Below, one piece after another: positions 1-6,908 of a DNA stretch of 13,253 nucleotides. The stretch covers positions 1 through 13,253 of the forward strand of contig JAPZRK010000118.1 in NCBI GenBank assembly GCA_027531445.1, given 5' to 3'. Below the pieces are notes generated by a model. The model worked only from the letters and a program-made list of their open reading frames with translations, was not told where the DNA came from and did no database searches. Position numbers and translations under genes: made by a program. Position 1 is the stretch's first letter. Every line of letters begins with the position of its first letter. This stretch comes from Leptospira sp. (GTDB taxonomy: Bacteria; Spirochaetota; Leptospiria; Leptospirales; Leptospiraceae).

Positions 1-210
1 GAACGATTTGTGATCATGATGACACTCAACCGCGACTTTTTGCCATCTAGCTGGGCGATGTATACACCGACACTCTTCGATTATGCGATGTTAATCGGAA
101 CATTCGGTATTTTCTTCACCTTGTTCCTATTATGGTGTCGTATCATGCCGATGATCGCGATTGCTGAAGTTAAGACAGTAATGCCTGAAAAAGAAGGAGC
201 ACATCACTAA
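1..210 (+). CDS. actC: Alternative complex III subunit ActC, C-terminal end (partial)
   Basis: The reading frame is open from base 1, so only the last 69 residues of a longer gene are visible. ActC is the large NrfD-like membrane subunit of alternative complex III, which oxidises quinol and passes electrons to cytochrome c or directly to an oxidase in the inner membrane. The visible part has the family's C-terminal pattern: HRDFLPSSW-like residues (here NRDFLPSSWAMYTPT), then one hydrophobic helix (about residues 27-55 of the fragment) ending in PMIAIAEVK, and a short charged tail. An internal GTG/ATG near base 10 should not be taken as the start, because the frame continues upstream. The gene is followed one base later by ActD, which supports the operon assignment. 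The call rests on recalled family similarity plus the neighbours. Confidence 0.85.
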   Translation, partial: ERFVIMMTLNRDFLPSSWAMYTPTLFDYAMLIGTFGIFFTLFLLWCRIMPMIAIAEVKTVMPEKEGAHH

Positions 211-211
211 T

Positions 212-778
212 ATGTATCTTCCTAAACTTGAACAATTTCATAAATTTAAAGAAACTGAAGAAGGTGTATTCGGAGTATTCGAAACACCTGAAGCCATCAT
301 TCATGCAGCTGAAAAGACCAAAGCAAAAAACTATGAAGGTTTCGACTGTATGTTGCCTTATCCAGTACACGGAATCGATGAAGCGATGGGAACTCCACGT
401 TCCGGGCTTCCTTGGATTACGTTCTTTGCAGGTCTTTTTGGACTTTGCATTGGAACATCCTTTCAATATCTAACGCATGCATACGATTGGCCGATGAACA
501 TCGCTGGTAAATCCTTGAATGCTTGGTTTGCATATGTTCCAATCATATTTGAAATCACTGTATTTAGTGCAGGTATTTACACTGTAGCTACTTTGGCATA
601 CTTATGTGGAATCCCAAAACCGAATCGCAGGATCTTACATAAAGACTTTACTTCCCACAGATTTGGCCTTTGGATTCCAAAATCCGCGAAAGGTTATAAC
701 GAATCGGAAGTTGTGTCGTTTATCAAAGGTCTTGGTGGAGCTGAAGTGACTGTTGTCAAACCGGAGATCCAATCATGA
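212..778 (+). CDS. actD: Alternative complex III subunit ActD (DUF3341 family)
   Basis: This 188-residue protein matches the DUF3341/ActD family in size and layout. It has a soluble N-terminal part (GVFGVFETPEAIIHAAEK, resembling a ferredoxin-like fold), two membrane helices at about residues 67-90 and 106-133, and a short C-terminal soluble part. Between the helices lies the family pattern DWPMNIAGKSLNAWFAYVP. ActD helps hold the membrane part of the quinol:cytochrome c oxidoreductase together and has no cofactor of its own. A GGAG sequence near 195-199 precedes the ATG at a somewhat long spacing. The stop codon overlaps the actE start as ATGA at 775-778, which implies translational coupling. 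No odd features were seen. Confidence 0.9.
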   Translation: MYLPKLEQFHKFKETEEGVFGVFETPEAIIHAAEKTKAKNYEGFDCMLPYPVHGIDEAMGTPRSGLPWITFFAGLFGLCIGTSFQYLTHAYDWPMNIAGKSLNAWFAYVPIIFEITVFSAGIYTVATLAYLCGIPKPNRRILHKDFTSHRFGLWIPKSAKGYNESEVVSFIKGLGGAEVTVVKPEIQS

Positions 779-1377
779 AACACATTTCCCTTCGTTTCTT
801 ACTTGCATTGCCATTCTTAACTTTGGCAAATTGTGACTACAAAACTCCTGTTTGGGAATACTTTCCAAACATGTATGATTCTCCAGCTAGGGAAGCTCAA
901 GAGGATGACGGATTTTCCGCCAACGGTGCTGCCAATCGTATCCCTCCAAAAGGTGCAATCCCAATGGGTTATGAGCCATATCCGTATACAAATGTGTTAA
1001 CTCAAGACGCACTCCCAGGAGCTGACAAAGGTCTAAAGAACCCGATCGCAAAAGCGAGCTTAGGCGATTTGATGATCGGTGAAAAACGTTACCAAACATA
1101 CTGCACACCTTGTCATGGTGTTCGTGGTGCGGGAAATGGAACAGTTGTAGGACCGTCTCCTCGTTTTGCACAAAGCCCACCAGCACTAGTAGGTGCTCTT
1201 GTGAACAGCAAAACATACACAGATGGTCAGATCTATCACATCATCACAATGGGACGAGGTGGAATGGGAAGTTATGCTTACCAAATCGAACCTCAGGATC
1301 GTTGGAAGATTGTTGCTTACATTCGTAAACTGCAAGAGTTCCAAGCAAAAAACGAAAAACTTAGCCAGGCTAATTAG
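775..1377 (+). CDS. actE: Alternative complex III subunit ActE, mono-haem cytochrome c lipoprotein
   Basis: This 200-residue protein begins with a lipoprotein signal peptide (charged MKH, hydrophobic core, lipobox L17-A18-N19-C20), so it should be lipid-anchored at the periplasmic face of the inner membrane. Asn at -1 of the lipobox is unusual for E. coli but fits the relaxed lipoboxes of Leptospira. A single haem c site, CTPCH, lies at residues 110-114. Met164 in GRGGMGSYAYQI is the likely distal haem ligand, by analogy with other ActE proteins. The region YDSPAREAQ (about 34-42) resembles the ActE motif N-terminal to the haem domain. The protein is expected to receive electrons from the penta-haem subunit ActA and pass them to cytochrome c or an oxidase. 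It overlaps actD by 4 bases and is followed 8 bases later by actF. Confidence 0.9.
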   Translation: MKHISLRFLLALPFLTLANCDYKTPVWEYFPNMYDSPAREAQEDDGFSANGAANRIPPKGAIPMGYEPYPYTNVLTQDALPGADKGLKNPIAKASLGDLMIGEKRYQTYCTPCHGVRGAGNGTVVGPSPRFAQSPPALVGALVNSKTYTDGQIYHIITMGRGGMGSYAYQIEPQDRWKIVAYIRKLQEFQAKNEKLSQAN

Positions 1378-1385
1378 GAAATACT

Positions 1386-2636
1386 ATGAGCGCGACCAAA
1401 GCAGCAAAGTTAGATCTCACTCTCCTTCAATTCAAATTACCAGCAAGTTTGCGTAATCTACTCGTCGCCATGATTGGTGTAGGGGTGATGAGCTTGCTTG
1501 TTTCCTTTTTGGGTTTTGGGCATGAGTCTTCTCGTCATATGGACGAATCAGGACACTTTCACCATACCAATCTCGGATACCATGTTTTGCTTGTTGCAAC
1601 CTACTTTGTAGTGGGACTTGCAATCACAGGTATTTTCTTTACAGCGATTCAGCACATTACTGGTTCTCAGTGGTCTGTTACAGTTCGCAGGATCTTTGAA
1701 ACATACGGTTTATTTACACCGATTGCAGGATTGCTTTTAGTTGGTGTTTTGTTCGGAATGCATGATCTTTACGAATGGGCAGATGCAACAGTTCGAGAAA
1801 ATGACCATCTGATACACCACAAAAGTGGATACCTAAATCCAGGTTTTTTTATAGGAAGAACGGTTTTCTTCATTGCTGTATGGACAGTCTTTGCATACAT
1901 CTTTCACTCAAAATCAGTCTCTCAGGACACAGATAAGAATGTAAACACGACCAAAACACTTGCAAAGTTTGCCGGTGGGTTCATTTTGTTTTTTGCTCTT
2001 TCGTGGAGTTTCTCTTCCTTTGACCTCATCATGTCGCTATCACCGCATTGGTTCTCTACCATGTTTGGGGTGTATGCGTTTGCTGGTGCATTTCAAACCA
2101 GTTTAGCATCCTACCTTTTGGTAATTTATTTACTCAAGAAAAACGGATTCTATGGTGAAGTCGTGAATGAAAACCACATTCATGATATTTCGAAATTCCT
2201 ACTTGGGATTACCACCTTCTGGGCATATGTTGGCTTTTCCCAATTTATGTTGATTTGGTATGCGAATATCCCGGAAGAAACTTTCTTCTACGAGATGAGA
2301 ATGACTGGTGGATGGGGTTATACGACTCTCCTTCTTCCTTTCATCAAGTTTATCATCCCTTTCCTATTACTTTTGAATCGACCTAACAAAAGAGATCTCA
2401 ATTTTCTTTGGAAAATTGCCGTATGGATTTTCTTTGTTCAATTTTTTGAACTCTTTTGGTTGGTATTCCCAGCAAGTTTCGAAAAGTTTTCTTTGATTCA
2501 CTTTGCTCTAGCATTTGGTGGAACTCTTGGCACGCTTGGGCTCTTCGGACTCTTCGTTTTCAAAAAGTTAGAAAAACACAGCCTTGTGCCTGTGGGCGAC
2601 CCAAGGTTAGATACTTGTCTACACCATCACCAATAG
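1386..2636 (+). CDS. actF: Alternative complex III subunit ActF (NrfD-like membrane protein)
   Basis: This 416-residue integral membrane protein is homologous to ActC. About ten hydrophobic helices can be read, near residues 23-45, 65-90, 107-127, 153-174, 192-215, 223-250, 268-293, 313-331, 341-362 and 370-393. Two stretches typical of the family are present: SFDLIMSLSPHWFST at 211-225 and FSQFMLIWYANIPEET at 284-299. In alternative complex III, ActF packs against ActC and ActD in the membrane and has been proposed to help in quinol oxidation or proton movement. The ATG at 1386 has AGGA at 1376-1379 about 6 bases upstream, which supports this start. The stop codon overlaps the ribosome binding site of the next gene. 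Confidence 0.9.
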   Translation: MSATKAAKLDLTLLQFKLPASLRNLLVAMIGVGVMSLLVSFLGFGHESSRHMDESGHFHHTNLGYHVLLVATYFVVGLAITGIFFTAIQHITGSQWSVTVRRIFETYGLFTPIAGLLLVGVLFGMHDLYEWADATVRENDHLIHHKSGYLNPGFFIGRTVFFIAVWTVFAYIFHSKSVSQDTDKNVNTTKTLAKFAGGFILFFALSWSFSSFDLIMSLSPHWFSTMFGVYAFAGAFQTSLASYLLVIYLLKKNGFYGEVVNENHIHDISKFLLGITTFWAYVGFSQFMLIWYANIPEETFFYEMRMTGGWGYTTLLLPFIKFIIPFLLLLNRPNKRDLNFLWKIAVWIFFVQFFELFWLVFPASFEKFSLIHFALAFGGTLGTLGLFGLFVFKKLEKHSLVPVGDPRLDTCLHHHQ

Positions 2637-2646
2637 GATAATGAAG

Positions 2647-3162
2647 ATGAAAAAATCACTCACTCTAACTATCATTGCGACGCTTGGATTCATCGGTTGT
2701 TCTAGAAATGCAGAAGTAACTTGGCATAAACTTTGTGATGCAAAGACAAACCAAGCCACATTGGACTTTTCAGTGCCACTCTATCCAGAACCAAGCACAA
2801 AGACTACACCTTCCGCCTTTGTTCCAGTAGGAACTGTTGTAAAGGTCTTTGAACATCGTAACCATAACGTTTGGAATCCTAAAGACTTTATCCGAGTGCA
2901 AACTGCTCAAGGAGAAGGTTATATGAGTCCTAAATGTCTTGTTGTTAATCAAGATCCAGAACTCAGTGTCTGGAGGTATTCCAAAAATTTGGTAAAGGAA
3001 TACGTATACTTCTATAACCCTGAGGATAAAACTCACTATCCAAAAGGTTATGAGTATGGGAGCTTAAAGTCTTTACCAAAAGATAAGATACCACTTTCAG
3101 ACTTAACAAAGGGAATCGAAGAAGGACCATATACGCACGCTACTTCTTTAAAACCGAATTAA
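2647..3162 (+). CDS. Putative SH3-like lipoprotein, last gene of the ActC-F operon
   Basis: I do not recognise a named family. The protein has a lipoprotein signal peptide with lipobox F-I-G-C (the Cys is residue 18 from the start used here), so it should be lipid-anchored outside the inner membrane. Residues of about 40-95 look like a bacterial SH3 fold: PLYPEP, then VPVGTVVKVFEHRN, then DFIRVQTAQGEGYMSPKCL. The rest is polar and Tyr-rich. Two ATGs lie six bases apart, at 2641 and 2647. The AGGA at 2635-2638 is only 2 bases from the first but 8 from the second, so I prefer 2647. The signal peptide works either way. It lies 10 bases after actF and before a terminator, so it is probably co-transcribed. 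An accessory role in the complex is an inference only. Confidence 0.75.
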   Translation: MKKSLTLTIIATLGFIGCSRNAEVTWHKLCDAKTNQATLDFSVPLYPEPSTKTTPSAFVPVGTVVKVFEHRNHNVWNPKDFIRVQTAQGEGYMSPKCLVVNQDPELSVWRYSKNLVKEYVYFYNPEDKTHYPKGYEYGSLKSLPKDKIPLSDLTKGIEEGPYTHATSLKPN

Positions 3163-3186
3163 GTTTTTAACAGAATCAATTTAAAA

Positions 3187-3210
3187 GACAGCTTCTGAAA
3201 GGAAACTGTC
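3187..3210 (+). other. Hairpin after the Act operon
   Basis: GACAG (3187-3191) and CTGTC (3206-3210) pair, with an inner TTC/GAA pairing across one mismatch. The hairpin sits between the last stop codon of the operon and the main terminator. It has no T-run directly after it, so it is more likely an mRNA 3'-end stabilising structure than a terminator. This is seen by eye only. Confidence 0.4.
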
Positions 3211-3217
3211 TCCCATC

Positions 3218-3255
3218 AAAAGACCTTCGGTTTAAACCTTAGGTCTTTTTCTTTT
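3218..3255 (+). terminator. Rho-independent terminator of the act operon
   Basis: AAAAGACCT (3218-3226) pairs perfectly with AGGTCTTTT (3241-3249). A second inner pairing exists in the palindrome GGTTTAAACC (3229-3238). The stem is followed by a T-rich tract up to 3256. This is a typical intrinsic terminator about 55 bases after the stop codon of the SH3-like lipoprotein gene. Because the stem also starts with A-rich sequence, it could work on both strands. Confidence 0.85.
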
Positions 3256-3282
3256 TGACAATCATCTCAATTTTGTTCTACT
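3255..3282 (+). promoter_or_regulatory. Predicted promoter of the cyclase-domain gene
   Basis: A perfect -35 hexamer TTGACA lies at 3255-3260, overlapping the end of the terminator T-tract. A weak -10 candidate TCTACT (3277-3282, four of six consensus bases) follows after a 16-base spacer. Transcription would start about 6-8 bases later, at or next to the ATG at 3289, giving a leaderless transcript. The -10 is weak, so the exact start is uncertain. Confidence 0.45.
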
Positions 3283-3288
3283 TCTTGT

Positions 3289-3942
3289 ATGGGACAAAAA
3301 CGCTCTATTGCAACTTCAGCTTCGGAAGAACGACTTGAAAAGTTATTGGATGAAAGAATACAAGCGACATCCAACAAAGAGATCATAGACGACCGAATCT
3401 GGGATTTGTTTGGCGAGACTTGGTGTGTTATGTTCACAGATCTCTCTGGTTTTTCTAGAGGCGTGGCTAAATTTGGGATTATTCATTTTTTACAAACCAT
3501 CTATGAGTCGCAGAGGATCCTGATTCCAGTCGTAGATCAGTATGATGGAATTCTTCTGAAAGATGAAGGTGATAGTTTCCTTGTTCTATTTCGGAATCCT
3601 AACAAAGCGATCCAATGTGCCATTCAAATGCAAAAGACTGTGCATAAATATAACGCAGATAAACCAGATGAAGAAGATATTTTATTATGTGTTGGTCTCG
3701 GGTATGGAAGGATTTTGAAAATTGGTGATACAGATGTTTTTGGTGCAGAAGTGAATGCGGCTTCTAAGCTAGGTGAAGATACTGCAAAGGCATGGGAAAT
3801 ATTGGTAACTCATGCCGTAAAAGATCATGCTGAAAAAACTCCTGATATCGATTTTTTAGAAATTACCGATGTTCCACCTGGGAGTGATGCGGCTTACAAA
3901 CTGATTTATTCTTTGGAAGACCCACGTTGGGTTGTTATGTAG
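3289..3942 (+). CDS. Class III adenylate/guanylate cyclase-domain protein with Lys at the catalytic Arg position
   Basis: This 217-residue protein has a short N-terminal helix (about 12-40) and one class III nucleotide cyclase domain (about 44-180). No membrane helix or sensor domain is seen, so it is cytoplasmic. The expected active-site residues occur at canonical spacing: metal ligands D51 (FTDLSGFS) and D95 (KDEGD), adenine-specifying K91 and D149 (DVFG), and ribose-binding N156. The residue four after N156, normally the transition-state Arg, is K160 (VNAASKLGED). The K/D pair suggests ATP rather than GTP as substrate. The Lys may lower activity or mark a separate subfamily. There is no Shine-Dalgarno sequence before the ATG and no nearby in-frame ATG alternative. 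The gene ends 12 bases from the end of the convergent helicase gene. Domain assignment is firm; cyclase activity is not shown. Confidence 0.85.
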   Translation: MGQKRSIATSASEERLEKLLDERIQATSNKEIIDDRIWDLFGETWCVMFTDLSGFSRGVAKFGIIHFLQTIYESQRILIPVVDQYDGILLKDEGDSFLVLFRNPNKAIQCAIQMQKTVHKYNADKPDEEDILLCVGLGYGRILKIGDTDVFGAEVNAASKLGEDTAKAWEILVTHAVKDHAEKTPDIDFLEITDVPPGSDAAYKLIYSLEDPRWVVM

Positions 3943-3954
3943 CCAATTTAAAAA

Positions 3955-5811
3955 TTAGTACAAAAATTCAAAGATGGATCTATATTCACCTATTTCTTTC
4001 ACCAAAAGAATGAGTTTTTCATATAGTTTGTCTTCTCCAAGGGTGATTGAGTTTCCTACGAGTATCAGTCTTTTTTTTGCGCGAGTAAGGCCCACGTTCA
4101 AACGTTTATAATCTTTTAGAAATCCGATTGTCCCTTCATCATTTGTTCTAACAAAGGAGAGGATGATCGTATCTGCCTCTCTTCCTTGAAAGGAATCGAT
4201 GGTTTGAATGATTGGCGAGGGAAGCAAAGGAAAGCTCGAATTCCATATTGATTGAATTTGTTCGATTTGTTTTCTGTAAGGTGATAAAATGGCGACATTA
4301 CTTGTATTAGTTTCTGAGTCAAAAAGGCTCATGATCAAGTCAATTTCGGTTTGATTGAAACAGGACTCGTCATCTCCAGCATATGTTTCATCCGCATCTG
4401 TTCCTGCGGTATCAATCCAGACGATGGGACTCGAGAACTTGGAGGACAACGAGTCATGCGGATGATCAGTTTGAGCAGAAAATCCATCTTCCACCTTTTT
4501 TTTCGTAATGATTTTCCCATCATAAAAAGTCTGATTTGAAAATCGTATGATTTCTTCGGGCATTCGAAATTGTTCGGATAGAAAAAGAGTGCGATTTCCA
4601 TCATCACGTTCAATACCTTTTTCCAAAAATGTAATCTTTAATAGTGAATCATCTGCGCTCAAAGTCGGAGGGAGTTGTTTTGGGTCTCCAACTGCGATCA
4701 ACTTTTCTGCAAGTAAGGATGCTAAATAAAAACCTGGCTCCAAACCTTGGGTAGATTCATCGATAAATACATAATCAAATTTTATTTTCGATTTTAAAGT
4801 GTGCCAAGCAGGAACAAATGTAGATACAACTAGATCTGCTTCATCTAACAAACGATATCGAACAGTCGCGGCAAGAGTATCGATCGATTTTTGTAATTCT
4901 TTTGCATCTTGAAAAAGAAGTCTCCTTTCTTCACGCTCTTCTTTGCCGAAATTCCGTTTCCATGATTTCGCTTTTTTAATGATCTGTTTGTATTTTTTTT
5001 GCCATTCATTGATCTGTTTTTGCTCATTTGAAGCCTCTATCAATGTATCGATTGTAAATGATTGTGTCTCTGCGCTGATTTTTGCTGACATTCCCAAGCG
5101 AACCACTTTCAGTCCTTTTTTTGAAGCAGATTCTACCAAATAGTCGGAAGCAAAGTTAGTTGGCGCTAGCGCTAAGATTTTTTTGTTCTTTAACCTCAAA
5201 TCTAAGATGGCATTGATGAGTAAGGTTGTTTTACCTGTCCCTGGAGGGCCAAAGATAAAGAGATAATCTTCAGTTTGTAGGATGCGATCTATATTCGATA
5301 GTTCTTTGTATGACTTGGGCACACTCGGTTTTTCATTTGGATTATAGCCCAAAGCCCAAGAGATCAAACTGCGGGCTCGTTTATTCTCCTTTAATAATAA
5401 TTGTGCAATAACATCATCATACGTTGAGTAGGTTGATTCAGAATACCAAGGGCTTAGTGTATAACTATCAGCATCGGGAAAATCTACTTCACCTTTAAAT
5501 TGTAATGTGATTGAGTTTTCACTGAACTTGAATACTTGTGTGACAAGTGAAAAATCGCCACTTTCCAATAAGACAGGTGCTCCGCGACGAAGATAGCTAA
5601 CACCGATAAGAGAGTGACTAGCCAATAGAGTGATTCGCCAAGTCTCTCCCGTAACATAAGTTTCATCTTCAAGACGTAGTCCTTTGATCTTCTTTAAATC
5701 TTTCTTTTTTGCTGAAAGATACTGTTCTCTTTCTAAGATTTTTTCCGTTGCGAGTGCTGATTGTACTGCATAAATTTCTTCATCAAGGTTGTCAAAAGGA
5801 GGAAGTTTCAT
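3955..5811 (-). CDS. Superfamily 1 helicase, UPF1/IGHMBP2/DNA2-like
   Basis: This 618-residue protein carries the full set of SF1B helicase motifs in order: motif I GPPGTGKTT (188-196), Ia LAPTNFASD (215-223), II DESTQ (351-355), III VGDPKQLPPT (374-383), IV SEQFRMPEEI (412-421), V IDSFQGREAD (538-547) and VI LNVGLTRAKK (571-580). DESTQ is the same motif II as in eukaryotic UPF1, which places it in the UPF1-like group. Residues 1-170 form an N-terminal region with a short beta-barrel-like stretch (about 58-110), as in IGHMBP2 relatives. A Lys/Glu-rich helical insert (about 262-315) lies between Ia and II, where the 1B/1C stalk usually sits. It is predicted to unwind DNA or RNA 5' to 3' with ATP; the substrate is unknown. 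The ATG directly follows the stop codon of the TPR gene, so translation is probably coupled. A nuclease domain was not seen. Confidence 0.9.
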   Translation of the reverse strand: MKLPPFDNLDEEIYAVQSALATEKILEREQYLSAKKKDLKKIKGLRLEDETYVTGETWRITLLASHSLIGVSYLRRGAPVLLESGDFSLVTQVFKFSENSITLQFKGEVDFPDADSYTLSPWYSESTYSTYDDVIAQLLLKENKRARSLISWALGYNPNEKPSVPKSYKELSNIDRILQTEDYLFIFGPPGTGKTTLLINAILDLRLKNKKILALAPTNFASDYLVESASKKGLKVVRLGMSAKISAETQSFTIDTLIEASNEQKQINEWQKKYKQIIKKAKSWKRNFGKEEREERRLLFQDAKELQKSIDTLAATVRYRLLDEADLVVSTFVPAWHTLKSKIKFDYVFIDESTQGLEPGFYLASLLAEKLIAVGDPKQLPPTLSADDSLLKITFLEKGIERDDGNRTLFLSEQFRMPEEIIRFSNQTFYDGKIITKKKVEDGFSAQTDHPHDSLSSKFSSPIVWIDTAGTDADETYAGDDESCFNQTEIDLIMSLFDSETNTSNVAILSPYRKQIEQIQSIWNSSFPLLPSPIIQTIDSFQGREADTIILSFVRTNDEGTIGFLKDYKRLNVGLTRAKKRLILVGNSITLGEDKLYEKLILLVKEIGEYRSIFEFLY

Positions 5812-6663
5812 CTATTGATCTTCCCATTCAACATTCTCGAGAGTTGTAAAAAAACCATTTCGAAGGAGAGGCGCAAAATCGGTCATGTCATTTCCTTTTA
5901 AGTAGAGGGAGTCGTGAAAAGAGTAGGCTAGGATCAAATGTCGTGATGCCTCATCGATCAGACCTTGTCTGCATTCCGCGCGAGCAAGTAATATCAATGT
6001 TTCAGCATCTACCTCTCCGCGATATTGAATAAATGCTTCTAAACTACGAATTGCGTTTTCTGTATCGTCAACTTCCAGATAACAGTTTGCGAGTAGGTCA
6101 TAGTGGAGGAAATCGGAGGAATTGCACAATGCCAATGATTTTTTTAAACATGCTAAACTTGAGTTAAAATCGCCTCGTTTAAAATACAGTGATCCGAGTT
6201 CGGCCCAAATATCTTTACGATCAATGCCCCTTCCTTTTGTAAGGACCTCTTGATCTAAGGCACTCTTTAAAATTTCTATAGATTCTCCGGCGCGTTCCAT
6301 ATCCTTCAATAGAGATGCAAGAACTAAGTAAAATTCCAAGTAGGCAGGAAATCGAATGATACCTTCTCTTAAGAGCTCTTTTGCTGATTTGTATTTTTTT
6401 AGTTTGATTAGATATTTTGAATGAACCAAAAAGGAGAGTGGTTCATTCGTGAAGGAAGATCTAATTTCCGAAAAAATAGCTTCTGTTTGAATTATGTTTC
6501 CAACTGAATGTTGGCACCAGGCCATTCTAGCTTTGATTTTTATAACTACGGTTGGTTGTTTCGATAGCTTTTCACAATTTGCAAAGAGATTAAATGCCTT
6601 CGTGAATTCTTTTTCCGATTCATAATGAAATGCGGCTCGAATTTGAGTTAAAAATTGGCTCAT
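5812..6663 (-). CDS. TPR-repeat protein, upstream partner of the helicase gene
   Basis: This 283-residue protein is built almost entirely from helix-turn-helix repeats of the tetratricopeptide type. The clearest units are at about residues 151-184 (ending in SLACLKKSLAL), 185-218 and 219-252, with weaker repeats at about 74-107 and 108-140. It has no signal peptide or membrane helix, so a cytoplasmic scaffold or protein-binding role is expected. I do not recognise a named family. Its stop codon TAG (5812-5814) directly abuts the ATG of the helicase gene, so the two are almost surely co-transcribed and may act together. The start has only a weak purine-rich stretch (AGAGAA) as ribosome binding site. 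Its upstream region is shared with the divergent small gene at 6744. Confidence 0.8.
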   Translation of the reverse strand: MSQFLTQIRAAFHYESEKEFTKAFNLFANCEKLSKQPTVVIKIKARMAWCQHSVGNIIQTEAIFSEIRSSFTNEPLSFLVHSKYLIKLKKYKSAKELLREGIIRFPAYLEFYLVLASLLKDMERAGESIEILKSALDQEVLTKGRGIDRKDIWAELGSLYFKRGDFNSSLACLKKSLALCNSSDFLHYDLLANCYLEVDDTENAIRSLEAFIQYRGEVDAETLILLARAECRQGLIDEASRHLILAYSFHDSLYLKGNDMTDFAPLLRNGFFTTLENVEWEDQ

Positions 6664-6743
6664 TTTTTCTCTAAGCCCTAAAGGTTTCTGAGAACCTGTC
6701 GATAGATTGATTAGGGATGTTAGAATCCCAAAGGAGAGTTAAA
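6664..6743. promoter_or_regulatory. Divergent promoter region with overlapping inverted repeats
   Basis: This 80-base gap separates the TPR gene (-) from the small gene (+). It contains AGGTT/AACCT (6682-6686 and 6693-6697), CCCTAA/TTAGGG (6676-6681 and 6711-6716) and GGGAT/ATCCC (6714-6718 and 6725-6729). The last two share GGG at 6714-6716, so they exclude each other. An extended -10-like sequence TGTTAGAAT (6718-6726) points to the + gene, but no clear -35 is seen and the transcript would start almost at the ribosome binding site. No clear promoter is seen for the - strand. Confidence 0.35.
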
Positions 6744-6902
6744 ATGGTGACAATCGGATCAAACCTACAGTCAATCGTAAACTTACCGAAGGAAATTTTC
6801 CAGGCCAATTCTAATTTGAGTGAAAAATTGATGAAAATGGCCATCGAGGAAAAAGTGGGACAGCAAACGTCGAATGAGCGACTATTAGACGTTTATTGTT
6901 AG
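6744..6902 (+). CDS. Small conserved-looking protein of 52 residues, function unknown
   Basis: The ATG at 6744 has a very good ribosome binding site, AAGGAG at 6731-6736, 7 bases upstream. This is why I prefer it over the in-frame upstream codon at 6717, which has none. The product is polar and mostly helical with no signal peptide: a short N-terminal part, then a stretch rich in Asn, Lys and Glu (QANSNLSEKLMKMAIEEKVG), ending in LLDVYC. The pattern of a Q/N-rich helix followed by K-L-M-K-M-A-x-E-x-K-V and a terminal D-V-Y vaguely recalls YjfB-type small motility-associated proteins, but this is weak. It stands alone between the divergent TPR gene and the convergent crotonase gene, whose end is 6 bases away. 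Confidence 0.6.
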   Translation: MVTIGSNLQSIVNLPKEIFQANSNLSEKLMKMAIEEKVGQQTSNERLLDVYC

Positions 6903-6908
6903 TACTTC

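Noticed and set aside
887..1216. Open frame of 109 codons on the - strand inside actE.
   Set aside because: It is antisense to a well-supported cytochrome gene and has no recognisable protein features.
3940..3960. Terminator shared by the convergent cyclase and helicase genes.
   Set aside because: The 12-base gap is AT-rich but holds no stem worth reporting.
4071..5000. Several runs of eight A/T in the helicase gene (for example at 4071-4078, 4496-4503 and 4993-5000) as phase-variation tracts.
   Set aside because: Each run reads as Lys codons in an AT-rich genome, similar runs occur in pcnB, and the helicase frame is intact. Nothing points to switching.
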